This document shows, piece after piece, positions 29,672 through 37,396 of a DNA stretch of 51,272 nucleotides (its first letter is position 1; each line of letters starts with the position of its first letter). A model generated the notes under the pieces. The model saw only the letters and a list, made by a program, of their open reading frames with translations. It searched no databases and was not told the origin of the DNA. The position numbers were made by a program, and so were the translations under genes. Source of the stretch: Acidimicrobiia bacterium (GTDB taxonomy: Bacteria > Acidobacteriota > Vicinamibacteria > Vicinamibacterales > UBA2999); NCBI GenBank assembly GCA_016871255.1, contig VFZH01000008.1, forward strand, positions 1 to 51,272, read 5' to 3'.

Positions 29672-29692
29672 ATCATCCCACCCCTCGGGGTG
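29672..29692 (-). promoter_or_regulatory. Palindrome and -10-like box upstream of the DtxR-FeoA gene
   Basis: CACCCC-TC-GGGGTG, a perfect six-pair palindrome (29679-29692), directly adjoins GATGAT (29672-29677) on the minus strand, which lies 12 bases before the ATG. AGGGGC follows as a possible ribosome site. A palindrome just upstream of a -10 box is where a repressor would bind, so autoregulation is possible. It does not resemble the AT-rich DtxR box. Confidence 0.3.
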
Positions 29693-29731
29693 CGCCGCAC
29701 GGCCCCGCTCGCGACCGGGCCGGGGCCCGCA

Positions 29732-30286
29732 CTACGACACGGTCGGGCCGAACAACACACCCATGAGGATGGCAAGCGCCGCGGTCAGCCCCCACGCCAG
29801 CACCGCCACCGCCACGGCGCGCGTCACCCGGGCGTAGTCCAGGGCATGGCCAATGGCCACGACCGTCGCGACCAGGAGCCACACGGTGACGATCGCAAAC
29901 ACCGGAGACCGTACGGGGGACCACGCGCCGATGCACAGGAACACCGCCGGGGCGCTGCCGTACCCCAACGTCCGCAGCAGCTCACCCATGTCCGTCCGGG
30001 TGCGAGCACCCGGCAGGATCCGCGTGCCGATCTGGTAGACGAGCACAGCCCAGGCGAACCAGGCGGCCAGCGCCAACGTGGCAAAGAACGTCAGCCGCTC
30101 GACGCCATCGGCCACGGCCCCCGAGCCGCCGACACCTGCCGCCATGCTGCCGAGCAGCACGACGGCCAGCGCCTCGACCGTGGCGCTCCGGTCGTGTTCG
30201 ATCTCCTCGTAGATCGAGCCCTTCAGCATCAGCGCACCCCCCATCCGCCTCAGCGGCGTGAACGGCGTCTTCGTTGTGCGGTCCAC
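29732..30286 (-). CDS. YIP1-family membrane protein
   Basis: An integral membrane protein of 184 residues with five hydrophobic segments (for example VEALAVVLLGSMAAGVG, FVATLALAAWFAW-like FFATLALAAWFAWAVL, PVFAIVTVWLLVATVVAIGH). ILKGSIYEEIEHD-type text near the N-terminus (LKGSIYEEIEHDRSAT) and the spacing of helices match small bacterial YIP1 proteins, whose function is unknown. GTG 30286 has TGGAGG eight bases upstream. It lies 72 bases upstream of the iron operon on the same strand; a functional link is not shown. Confidence 0.65.
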   Translation of the reverse strand: MDRTTKTPFTPLRRMGGALMLKGSIYEEIEHDRSATVEALAVVLLGSMAAGVGGSGAVADGVERLTFFATLALAAWFAWAVLVYQIGTRILPGARTRTDMGELLRTLGYGSAPAVFLCIGAWSPVRSPVFAIVTVWLLVATVVAIGHALDYARVTRAVAVAVLAWGLTAALAILMGVLFGPTVS

Positions 30287-30433
30287 GGCGAAGCCTCCAC
30301 TGACCTCTCTACGCTCGCAACACTCGTGCCTCTATCCTCCACACGCGGCGCACGCCACTCCAGGCGAGCCGAGAGCGCGTCTGCCGAAAAAGTCCCCACG
30401 ACGTCGAATACCCCGCGATTCGGTCCCCCCGCC

Positions 30434-30463
30434 TTGACACCTCAGAAACGCCACGGCAACAAT
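30434..30463 (+). promoter_or_regulatory. TTGACA-18-AACAAT promoter, seven bases before a GTG start
   Basis: TTGACA (30434-30439), 18 bases, AACAAT (30458-30463), then seven bases to GTG 30471. It combines a consensus -35 with the start-proximal -10 seen at kdsA, folD, pepP, pyrH and nagZ, again leaving no Shine-Dalgarno site. Confidence 0.45.
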
Positions 30464-30470
30464 ACTGCCC

Positions 30471-30842
30471 GTGCCGGTTCCGCGCATCAGCCGTGAAGAT
30501 CTCAAGTCGCGCCTGGAGGCCGAGGACGCCGCTGGGCGTCCGGTCGTCGTGGACGCCAGGCTCAAGTACCCCTACGAACACAGCACGCTGCAGCTGCCCG
30601 GGGCAATTCGGCTGGCAGGGAGCGACTTCTCTGCGCTGCCGCGCGATCGCGACATCGTCGCCTACGACTCCGACCCTGACGAGCTGGTCAGCTCGAAAGT
30701 GGCCGTCGATCTGATCCGGGCCGGGTACAAGGCCTCGGCGCTCAGGGGCGGCATCGTGGACTGGCTGGCGGCCAGCTTCCCCACCGAAGCCAAGCAAGCC
30801 ATCAAGGCGGCACCCCCTGAACCGGGTTCCCTGAAGGGGTGA
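30471..30842 (+). CDS. Rhodanese-like protein without the catalytic cysteine
   Basis: A 123-residue single rhodanese domain: VVVDARLKYPYEHSTLQLPG is the CH2A-like substrate region and ALRGGIVDWLAA the C-terminal helix. The active-site loop, usually Y-C-S-C-P-N-E in this subgroup, reads YDSDPDE, so sulfurtransfer is unlikely and a binding or sensing role is more plausible. GTG 30471 follows a promoter by seven bases. The next gene, a PolX-derived PHP protein, starts 19 bases after its stop and probably shares the transcript. Confidence 0.8.
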   Translation: MPVPRISREDLKSRLEAEDAAGRPVVVDARLKYPYEHSTLQLPGAIRLAGSDFSALPRDRDIVAYDSDPDELVSSKVAVDLIRAGYKASALRGGIVDWLAASFPTEAKQAIKAAPPEPGSLKG

Positions 30843-30861
30843 GCAGACGAGCGGCCTGAGC

Positions 30862-32151
30862 GTGCGCATGTCCCTCGGCCGCGCGCACGTGCTGGCCTCG
30901 AGGGTCATCGACGCCCTGTGGCGCGCCACGGCCGGCGCCCACACCATCACGCCCGTCGGCGCGCTACGGCGCTCCGAGGCGGAAATCGACGACATCCCCC
31001 TGCTGGCGGCCCTCGATGAGGGTGACGGCCAGGACCTGCTCGACGCGGCGAGCCGGCTGTCATTCGTCGATCGCGTCGTGTCCCGATCGCCCGGGCAGAT
31101 CGCGCTCGTCGTCGACGACACTCCCGTGACCATCCACCTCGTCGCCGCGGAGGCCGCCGGCGGCGCCCTCCTCGCGTTGACCGGTTCGGCCGCCTTCGTG
31201 GCAGCCGTCGGGGCCGTGGCCCGCGAGCACGCATTGGCGCTCGACGGCTGGCACCTGCTCGATGCCTCCGGCCGGCCCATGCCCTGCCCGTCCGAAGAGG
31301 AGTTGTACGACCGGCTGGGCATGGCCGTCGTCCCGCCGGAGCTCAGGGACGGCGCCGAGGCGGTTCCGCTCGCGCGACAGCGCCGCCTGCCGGCGCTCCT
31401 GAGCGACCTGCACATCCGCGGCGATCTCCACATGCACACCACGTGGAGCGACGGCCGGGACAGCTTGACCGACATGGTGCGCGCCGCGAAAGCGATCGGC
31501 TACGAGTACGTCGCGATCACCGATCACTCCCAGAGCGCCGCCTCGAGCCGGAAGCTGGCGCTCGAGGACGTCCAGCGCCAACGCACCGAGGTGGTCCGGG
31601 CCGCACGCGCCAACCCGGAGATCGAAGTGCTGCACGGGATCGAGGTCGAGATCCTGCCAGACGGCAGCCTCGATTTCGACGATGGCGTGCTGGAGGGATT
31701 CGACATCGTGCTGGCGTCGCTCCACGACGCCGCTGGCCAGACTCCATCCGCGCTCACGGCGCGGTGTCTGCAAGCGATGGAGAACCCGTTCGTCAACGTG
31801 CTGACCCATCCCGCCAACCGGGTCCCGGCGCTGTCGCCCGGCTACGATCTGGACTTCGACGCCCTGTTCCGGGCGGCGGCCGCAAGCGGGACGGCGCTCG
31901 AGGTGGACGGCGCGCCGGGGCACCTCGACATGGACGGCGCACTGGCCCGCCGGGCGATCGGGCAAGGGGCCACGCTCGTCGTCAGCAGCGACGGGCATCG
32001 CGGCGACGTGCTCGGCCGGCAGATGCGGTTCGCCGTGGCGACCGCCCGCCGAGGCTGGGTCGAACCGCGCCACGTGCTGAACGCCCGTCCGCTGGCGCAG
32101 GTCCGCGCGTTCGTTGCGGCAAAACGGGATCGGGTCCGATCCCGTACCTGA
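30862..32151 (+). CDS. PolX-derived PHP-domain phosphoesterase with inactive polymerase domain
   Basis: The 429 residues align with the middle and C-terminus of DNA polymerase X. Residues 1-185 match the palm/thumb: VGALRRSEAEIDDIP replaces the canonical GSLRRxxExxGDIDxL, and VTIHLVAAE replaces the VDLR strand, so two of three catalytic Asp are gone. The N-terminal HhH DNA-binding domain is absent. Residues about 190-429 are a complete PHP domain: GDLHMHTTWSDG, AITDHSQSA, HGIEVE, LTHPANR, SSDGHRG, which in PolX gives 3'-5' exonuclease or phosphoesterase activity. The start is GTG 30862 or ATG 30868, both without a clear ribosome site. Substrate unknown. Confidence 0.85.
   Translation: MRMSLGRAHVLASRVIDALWRATAGAHTITPVGALRRSEAEIDDIPLLAALDEGDGQDLLDAASRLSFVDRVVSRSPGQIALVVDDTPVTIHLVAAEAAGGALLALTGSAAFVAAVGAVAREHALALDGWHLLDASGRPMPCPSEEELYDRLGMAVVPPELRDGAEAVPLARQRRLPALLSDLHIRGDLHMHTTWSDGRDSLTDMVRAAKAIGYEYVAITDHSQSAASSRKLALEDVQRQRTEVVRAARANPEIEVLHGIEVEILPDGSLDFDDGVLEGFDIVLASLHDAAGQTPSALTARCLQAMENPFVNVLTHPANRVPALSPGYDLDFDALFRAAAASGTALEVDGAPGHLDMDGALARRAIGQGATLVVSSDGHRGDVLGRQMRFAVATARRGWVEPRHVLNARPLAQVRAFVAAKRDRVRSRT
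32125..32144 (+). other. Nine-pair inverted repeat at the 3' end of the PHP gene
   Basis: CGGGATCGG-GT-CCGATCCCG is a perfect 20-base palindrome ending seven bases before the PHP-gene stop codon and 15 bases before the -35 of the proposed lolA promoter. No T-run follows. It could be an attenuator, a protein-binding site or a mobile palindrome. Confidence 0.4.
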
Positions 32152-32158
32152 CCCCCCC

Positions 32159-32187
32159 TTGGGGTGTCCGATCGGCCGTGCTAACGT
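32159..32187 (+). promoter_or_regulatory. Possible lolA promoter
   Basis: TTGGGG (32159-32164), 17 bases, TAACGT (32182-32187). The match to sigma-70 consensus is moderate. Transcription would start near 32194, with AGGGAG then 9 bases to the lolA ATG. Confidence 0.35.
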
Positions 32188-32204
32188 GGCAGGGAGAGCC
32201 GAGC

Positions 32205-32906
32205 ATGCCACGCCTGTCAGCCCGGACCGCTCTGGTCGCTGCCGGCCTGTTGACCCTGCCGGGCTTCGTGGCGCCCCAGGGGCCCATGGGCCGCCTGGGC
32301 GCGCAATCGCCTCCGGCACCCGAAGCGCTCGCCCGGCTGCTCCAGTCCCGCTACGACCAGATTCGGGACTTCTCGGCAGACTTCGTGCACACGTACCAGG
32401 GCGGAGTGCTGAAGACGCTAGTGACCGAACGCGGCGCCGCCTCGATCAAGAAGCCGGGCCGGATGCGCTGGACCTACACCAGTCCCGAGCGCAAGGAATT
32501 CGTGTCGGATGGTGAGCGCGTGTACACGTATGTCCCGGAAGACAAGCAGGTTATCGTTGGACCCTTGCCTTCGGCCAGCGAGGCGCCCACCGGAATCCAG
32601 TTCCTGACCGGCCAGGGGGACCTGGCCCGGGACTTCCTGGTCGCCCGAGCCGAGAGCCCGGTGCCCGGGACCTGGGCCCTGCGGCTGGACCCGCGTCAGG
32701 CACAGGCGGACTACGCGCACCTGGTGGTGGCGGTGGACCCGACGACCCTGCAGATCCGCGGGCTGACCACCTTCGACCACCAGGGTGGCGAGTCCTCCTT
32801 CACCTTCACGAACCTGAAGGAAAACAGGGGACTGTCCGATAAGGAGTTTGCGTTCCGTATCCCTCGCGGCGTTGACGTGCTGACCGATGATGGTGTCTTC
32901 CCCTGA
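32205..32906 (+). CDS. lolA: LolA-type outer-membrane lipoprotein carrier
   Basis: Periplasmic chaperone that ferries lipoproteins from the Lol transporter to the outer membrane. After a signal peptide (about residues 1-33) the 233-residue protein shows LQSRYDQIRDFSADFVHTYQ, KKPGRMRWTYTSPERKEFVS, GERVYTYVPEDKQV and a final LKENRGLSDKEFAFRIPRG, the LolA half-barrel signature. ATG 32205 has AGGGAG upstream at good spacing. Its last 20 bases overlap the secretin gene, itself a lipoprotein; other lipoproteins in this window would be clients too. Confidence 0.92.
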   Translation: MPRLSARTALVAAGLLTLPGFVAPQGPMGRLGAQSPPAPEALARLLQSRYDQIRDFSADFVHTYQGGVLKTLVTERGAASIKKPGRMRWTYTSPERKEFVSDGERVYTYVPEDKQVIVGPLPSASEAPTGIQFLTGQGDLARDFLVARAESPVPGTWALRLDPRQAQADYAHLVVAVDPTTLQIRGLTTFDHQGGESSFTFTNLKENRGLSDKEFAFRIPRGVDVLTDDGVFP

Positions 32907-34746
32907 CGACGCGGCTGCCCGCACCTCCCGACACGCCGCCCGGCTGGCGCGTCCCGTTCGCGGCGCGCTTTTCCTCGCCGTCTGTCTCCTCGTGTCGGCC
33001 TGCGCGACAACGGGCAACCTTCGCAAGGCGCGGCAGGCGGAGCGCCTCGAGGACTACGACGTCGCGGTCGCCGAATACACGAGGGCCGTGCAGGCGCGGC
33101 CCGATGACCTCGGTGCGCGCGCGGGCCTCGAGCGCGCCCGCCTGCGTGCGGCCCAGGAGCACTTCACGCGCGGACGCCGGCTGAGCTACACGGGCAAGCT
33201 GGACGAAGCGCTGGTCGAGTACCAGATCGCGTTCGAGATGAACCCGGCCAGCGGTGAGATCGAAGACGCGGTCACCGAAACGCGCAACCAGCTGCGCGCG
33301 CGCATCGCCGTCTCGCGCGAGGGCAAGACGGAGCTCGAGACCCTCATCGAACGCTCCCGGACGCAGGTCGGCATCGGCCTCGACCTGCCGGCCGGCACCA
33401 CGCTGCCCGAATCGCTCATGTTCCGCGACGCGCGATCCCGCGACGTCTTCACCGCCATCGGGCAGTTCGCGGGCCTGAGCGTCGTGTTCGACCCCGACTT
33501 CCGCGACGTCCCGATCACGGTCGATCTGCGCGACACGACCGTCGAGGAGGCGCTCTCGACGATCGCCGCCACCGCCCGCGCCTTCTATCGCGTCACGGCG
33601 CCACGGACGGTGACCATCATCCCTGACACCGCTGCCAAGCGGCGGGAGTACGAAGAAGAGATCGTCCGGACGTTCTACCTGAGCAACGCCGACCTGCGGG
33701 AAACGATCGACCTGCTGCGGATCGTCATCGACGCGCGCCGGATCGCTCCGCTTGCGGCCAACAACGCGTTCGCGATCAAGGACACGCCGGAGCGGGTCGC
33801 CGCCGTGGCGCGGCTCATCTCGGCCGTGGACAAGGCGCGGCCCGAGGTGGTGATCGACGTCGAGCTGCTCGAGGTCGACCGCACGCGGCTGCGCGACTAC
33901 GGCCTGCAGATCGCCTCGCCCGGGTCGGCGGGGGTCAGCGGCGCGGCCGACGTCAACCGCTCCGGGCTCACGCTCCGCAACCTCCGCAGCCTGAGTCAGT
34001 CGGACATCATGCTGACGAACCTGCCGGCGCTCTTCTACCGGCTGCTCAAGACCGACAGCAACACCCGTACGCTGGCCAACCCGCAGTTGCGCACGTCGGA
34101 AGGCCAGCCGGCCCAGGCTCGGTTCGGCGAGCGCGTGCCGGTACCGGTCACCACGTTCTCGCCGCTGGCCGCCGGGGGCGTCCTGCAGCAGCCGATCACC
34201 TCGTTCAACTACGAGAACATCGGCGTCAACATCGACATCACGCCGCGGACGCACCACGACGACGAGGTCACGCTGGCGCTGAAGGTGGCGGTGACGAGCA
34301 TTTCCGGGACCGGGTTCAGCGGGCTGCCCACGTTCGGCAACAGAGAGATCAACACCGTCATCCGCCTGCGGGACGGCGAGACCAACATGCTTGCCGGCCT
34401 CATCCGGGACGACGAGCGGCAGGTGCTGGACGGCATTCCGGGCCTGAGCGACATCCCGCTGGTGGGCCGGCTGTTCGCCCGGTCGCGCACCGAGACGCAG
34501 GAAACCGACATCGTGCTGATGCTGACGCCCCGGATCATCCGCGTGCTGGAGTTGTCGGAAGCCGACCTGAGACCGTTCCGCGTCGGCCGGGACACGGGTC
34601 TGGGTGGCGATGTCGGCGTGCCGCTCCCGGCGCCCGCACCGCTTCCCGCCCCGGTGCCGCAGGCTCCGCTGCCCCCGGCCGGTGCCGTGCCGATTCAGCC
34701 GCCCCCGCCCTCACCGGCTCAGCCTCCAGGCAGCCCCAACAACTGA
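32887..34746 (+). CDS. TPR-secretin lipoprotein (type II/III secretion secretin family)
   Basis: A 619-residue protein with signal peptide and lipobox (LLVSACATTG). Residues about 45-140 are TPR-like (DYDVAVAEYTRAVQARPDD, GKLDEALVEYQIAFEMNPAS), then an STN/N0-like domain (FTAIGQFAGLSVVFDPDF), an N1-type domain and the secretin core (VEVVIDVELLEVDRT-like PEVVIDVELLEVDRTRLRDY, ANPQLRTSEGQ, GIPGLSDIPLVGRLFARSR). A Pro-rich tail (about 590-619) closes it. Secretins form outer-membrane channels; TPR-secretin lipoproteins are not classical GspD. It overlaps lolA by 20 bases. No other secretion gene is nearby, so the system it serves is unknown; tight-adherence or T2SS-like machinery is possible. 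Confidence 0.85.
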   Translation: MMVSSPDDAAARTSRHAARLARPVRGALFLAVCLLVSACATTGNLRKARQAERLEDYDVAVAEYTRAVQARPDDLGARAGLERARLRAAQEHFTRGRRLSYTGKLDEALVEYQIAFEMNPASGEIEDAVTETRNQLRARIAVSREGKTELETLIERSRTQVGIGLDLPAGTTLPESLMFRDARSRDVFTAIGQFAGLSVVFDPDFRDVPITVDLRDTTVEEALSTIAATARAFYRVTAPRTVTIIPDTAAKRREYEEEIVRTFYLSNADLRETIDLLRIVIDARRIAPLAANNAFAIKDTPERVAAVARLISAVDKARPEVVIDVELLEVDRTRLRDYGLQIASPGSAGVSGAADVNRSGLTLRNLRSLSQSDIMLTNLPALFYRLLKTDSNTRTLANPQLRTSEGQPAQARFGERVPVPVTTFSPLAAGGVLQQPITSFNYENIGVNIDITPRTHHDDEVTLALKVAVTSISGTGFSGLPTFGNREINTVIRLRDGETNMLAGLIRDDERQVLDGIPGLSDIPLVGRLFARSRTETQETDIVLMLTPRIIRVLELSEADLRPFRVGRDTGLGGDVGVPLPAPAPLPAPVPQAPLPPAGAVPIQPPPPSPAQPPGSPNN

Positions 34747-34832
34747 GGCCGGTCCCCGGGGGCCGATCCCCTGCATCTGCTCGCTCACGCTTCTGGCGTG
34801 GTACACCGGGCGGCCTTCCTGGAGGATCGCGC

Positions 34833-35009
34833 TCAGTCGTGCTTCAGCCCGTCGTCCTCCAGTTGCACGGTGCGCGGCGCGCTCGCGCCATCCACGACGA
34901 GGAGAGTCAGGATGGTCGCCGTCAGGCCGGCAAGATCCCGGCTCCAGGTGACCGGGTGCAGAACAGGCGGGTCGAGCCATCCCCGCCGCCGGCGCGATAT
35001 GCTGGTCAC
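34833..35009 (-). CDS. Small hypothetical membrane protein downstream of murA
   Basis: A 58-codon frame begins at GTG 35009, 22 bases after the murA stop, and ends TGA at 34833. It encodes a basic start (TSISRRRRGW), one hydrophobic segment (LAGLTATILTLLVVDG) and a charged end (LEDDGLKHD). Codon third positions are strongly G/C, like real genes here, and it fills most of the 285-base gap between murA and the converging secretin gene. I recognise no family. The remaining 86 bases (34747-34832) show no clear terminator. Confidence 0.4.
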   Translation of the reverse strand: MTSISRRRRGWLDPPVLHPVTWSRDLAGLTATILTLLVVDGASAPRTVQLEDDGLKHD

Positions 35010-35031
35010 CTCTCGCGGGCAGGGCGCCTGA

Positions 35032-36300
35032 TCAGCTCTGCTCCCTGGAGACCTTCGCGCCCAGCGTCTCCAGCCGCTCGACGAGCTGGCTGTAGCCCCG
35101 CTCGACGGTCTCGAGCGGCGCCACCCGCGTCTGGCCGTCTGCCGCCAGTCCCGCCGCGATGAGCGACATCCCGGACCGCAGATCCCGCGAGTCCAGCGTC
35201 CGTCCGCCTTTCAGCTTCGTCGGGCCGGTCACGCTCACGCGGTGCGCGTCCACCAGGAACACGTCGGCACCCATGCCGCTCAACTGCTCCAGCGCGAAGA
35301 GTCGGAGCTCGTACATCCAGTCGTGCACGAGCGTGCGGCCTTCGGCCTGTGTCGCCAGCACCGTCACCAGGCTGACGAAGTCGCTCGGAAAGCCGGGCCA
35401 GATGCCGGTCGTGATCCGGCGGAGCCGCTTCGGCCGTGACGGCTCCACGGTGAAGACGCCGTCGCGCATTCCGCACACGACGCTCATGCGTTGCAGCACC
35501 GAGGACACGACCTCCAGGTCCTCCTCCCGCGCGCCTTCAATCGCCACCTCTCCACCGGTGATCGCGGCCACCACCGCCCAGCTGCCCGCCTCGATGTAGT
35601 CCCCGCCCAGCTCGTGCTCCGCACCACGGAGCCGCGCCGTCCCGGCGATCCGGATGCGCGAACTGCCCTCCCCCTCCACCTCCGCGCCCATCTTCCGCAG
35701 GAACTGACACAGCTCGACGACGTGCGGCTCCGCGGCGGCATGGCGGATCTCCGTGGCACCGCTGGCACCAGCGGCCGCGAGCAGCGCCGTCTCGGTGCCG
35801 GTGACCGACGCCTCGTCCAGGTACATCGACGCCGGGTGCAGCCCGTCCGGCGCCTCGAGCACGTGACCGGGTTCCTCGTCTTCGACCGTTCGCGCGCCGA
35901 GCGCCCTGAGCGCCTCGAGGTGCGTCGCGATCGTGCGGCGGGCCGGGAAGTCGCCGCCGGGTGGCGCGATCCGTGCCCGCCCGAACCGGGCGAGCAGCGG
36001 CCCGAGCAGCAGGACCGATCCCCGGAGCCGCCCTACCAGCGCCCGATCGGCCTCGCAGGTCGACAGCTTCGCCGCACGCACCCGAAGCGTCGTCGTGCCA
36101 AGCCCCTGCACCTCGGCTCCCAGGTGTTGCAGCAGGCCCACCATCACGTCGACGTCGCCGATGCGCGGCACGTTGGTGAGCACGCACTCGTCGTCCGTCA
36201 GCAGACAGGCCGCCAGCAGCGGCAGCGCCGCGTTCTTGTTCCCCCCGACCGCCAGGCGGCCCTGGAGCCGGTGGCCGCCCTCAATCAGCAGTGTCGACAT
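35032..36300 (-). CDS. murA: UDP-N-acetylglucosamine 1-carboxyvinyltransferase, Cys-to-Asp form
   Basis: First committed step of peptidoglycan synthesis: adds enolpyruvate to UDP-GlcNAc. The 422 residues keep the catalytic and binding sites GGNKNAALPLL (Lys22/Asn23), FPSDFVSLVT (Asp305) and SRDLRSGMSL (Asp369). The loop that carries Cys115 in E. coli reads PPGGDFPARRTIATHLEAL: Asp stands in for Cys. The same change in mycobacterial and chlamydial MurA gives natural fosfomycin resistance. The ATG follows the murB stop without a gap (TGAATG). Last large gene of the nagZ operon. Confidence 0.93.
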   Translation of the reverse strand: MSTLLIEGGHRLQGRLAVGGNKNAALPLLAACLLTDDECVLTNVPRIGDVDVMVGLLQHLGAEVQGLGTTTLRVRAAKLSTCEADRALVGRLRGSVLLLGPLLARFGRARIAPPGGDFPARRTIATHLEALRALGARTVEDEEPGHVLEAPDGLHPASMYLDEASVTGTETALLAAAGASGATEIRHAAAEPHVVELCQFLRKMGAEVEGEGSSRIRIAGTARLRGAEHELGGDYIEAGSWAVVAAITGGEVAIEGAREEDLEVVSSVLQRMSVVCGMRDGVFTVEPSRPKRLRRITTGIWPGFPSDFVSLVTVLATQAEGRTLVHDWMYELRLFALEQLSGMGADVFLVDAHRVSVTGPTKLKGGRTLDSRDLRSGMSLIAAGLAADGQTRVAPLETVERGYSQLVERLETLGAKVSREQS

Positions 36301-37389
36301 TCACTCGTTCGCTTTCCGGAGAAACGCCACTGTCTCATCGTCACCGAATCCCAGGAACAACGGTTCCGGCCGCAGCCAGACCCCGAAGGTATCCGCCACC
36401 CGCCGCTTGATCCGCGCGGCCAGCTCGACCACCTGACGCGCCGTCGCTCCACCCCGATTGGTGACGGCGAGCGCGTGCTTCGACGACAGCCCGACCGCAC
36501 CTTCGGTGTACCCCCGCGGGAAACCGGCGTGCTCGATGAGCCATCCCGCCGGCACCTTGGTGCGCCCGTCACCACCCGGCCGGCCAGGCGCGCGCGCACC
36601 CAGCCTGCCTGCCACCGCCTCGACCTCCGCATACGCGGAGGCCGTCAGCTGCGGGTTCACGAAGAAGGATCCCACGCTTCGGGCGTCCGGGTCCCGCCCG
36701 TCGATCACCATGGCCTTCGAGCGTCGCACCTCCAGTACGCCGCGGCGGATGTCCGCGGGGCCCGGGTGCGAGACGCCGAGCTCGCGCAGGCGGGCGGCGA
36801 GGTCGTCGTACGAGGGGATGCGGGCACCTCGCTCGAGCCGAAGCTGCAGGCGCGTGATCACGAACCGATTCCGATCGTCCTCGCGAAATCGGCTGCGGCG
36901 GTAGCCGAGGCCGCACGACCCGGCCGGGAGCGTGACGACGGCGCCCGACCCGCGCTCGACGGCCGTCACATCCACCAGCGTGTCCGACAGCTCCTGCCCG
37001 TAGGCACCGATGTTCTGAACGGGCGCAGCGCCGGCGGTGCCCGGAATCCCCGACAACGCATCGATCCCCCCGAAGCCCGCGGCGACGGCGGCAGCCACGA
37101 CGTCGTCCCACGGCTCACCAGCCTCGACCGCCAGCGTCAGTGTCCCGGCGTCGACGCGCTGCACGAGGCCGCGGAGCGCGGGCTGCAGGATCACGCCGTC
37201 GAAACCGGTGTCGGCCACGACCAGGTTGCTGCCGGCGCCGAGCACGAACAGGGAGCACCCGCGTTCCTGCGCCCAGGCACACGCGGCCTGCACCGACGCC
37301 GTGTCGCCCGCACGAACGAACCACCGGGCGGGGCCACCCACGCCCAGTGTCGTCAGCGGCGCCAGCCGGACGCCTTCCGCCGGCCTCAT
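36301..37389 (-). CDS. murB: UDP-N-acetylenolpyruvoylglucosamine reductase
   Basis: FAD enzyme that reduces the MurA product to UDP-MurNAc. TTLGVGGPARWFVRA and VLGAGSNLVVADTGFDGVIL are the FAD-binding segments; GIDALSGIPGTAGAAPVQNIGAYG, YRRSRF, the proton-donor Ser in SVGSFFVNP and Glu in RPEPLFLG complete the active site. The start is ATG 37389, 362 residues; TTG 37410 would overlap the pxpBC stop. Neither shows a ribosome site, so translation probably couples to the upstream gene. murA starts right at its stop, so the two consecutive pathway steps sit together. Confidence 0.95.
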   Translation of the reverse strand: MRPAEGVRLAPLTTLGVGGPARWFVRAGDTASVQAACAWAQERGCSLFVLGAGSNLVVADTGFDGVILQPALRGLVQRVDAGTLTLAVEAGEPWDDVVAAAVAAGFGGIDALSGIPGTAGAAPVQNIGAYGQELSDTLVDVTAVERGSGAVVTLPAGSCGLGYRRSRFREDDRNRFVITRLQLRLERGARIPSYDDLAARLRELGVSHPGPADIRRGVLEVRRSKAMVIDGRDPDARSVGSFFVNPQLTASAYAEVEAVAGRLGARAPGRPGGDGRTKVPAGWLIEHAGFPRGYTEGAVGLSSKHALAVTNRGGATARQVVELAARIKRRVADTFGVWLRPEPLFLGFGDDETVAFLRKANE

Positions 37390-37396
37390 CGCCGGG

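Noticed and set aside
30403-30421. CGAAT…ATTCG inverted repeat upstream of the rhodanese promoter
   Set aside because: Five-base arms with an eight-base gap are too weak to claim an operator or terminator.
34711-34980. Minus-strand frame of 89 codons behind murA
   Set aside because: Overlaps the end of the secretin gene and has Arg/Pro-rich shadow composition; the other minus frame (34833-35009) has better codon use and a membrane helix.
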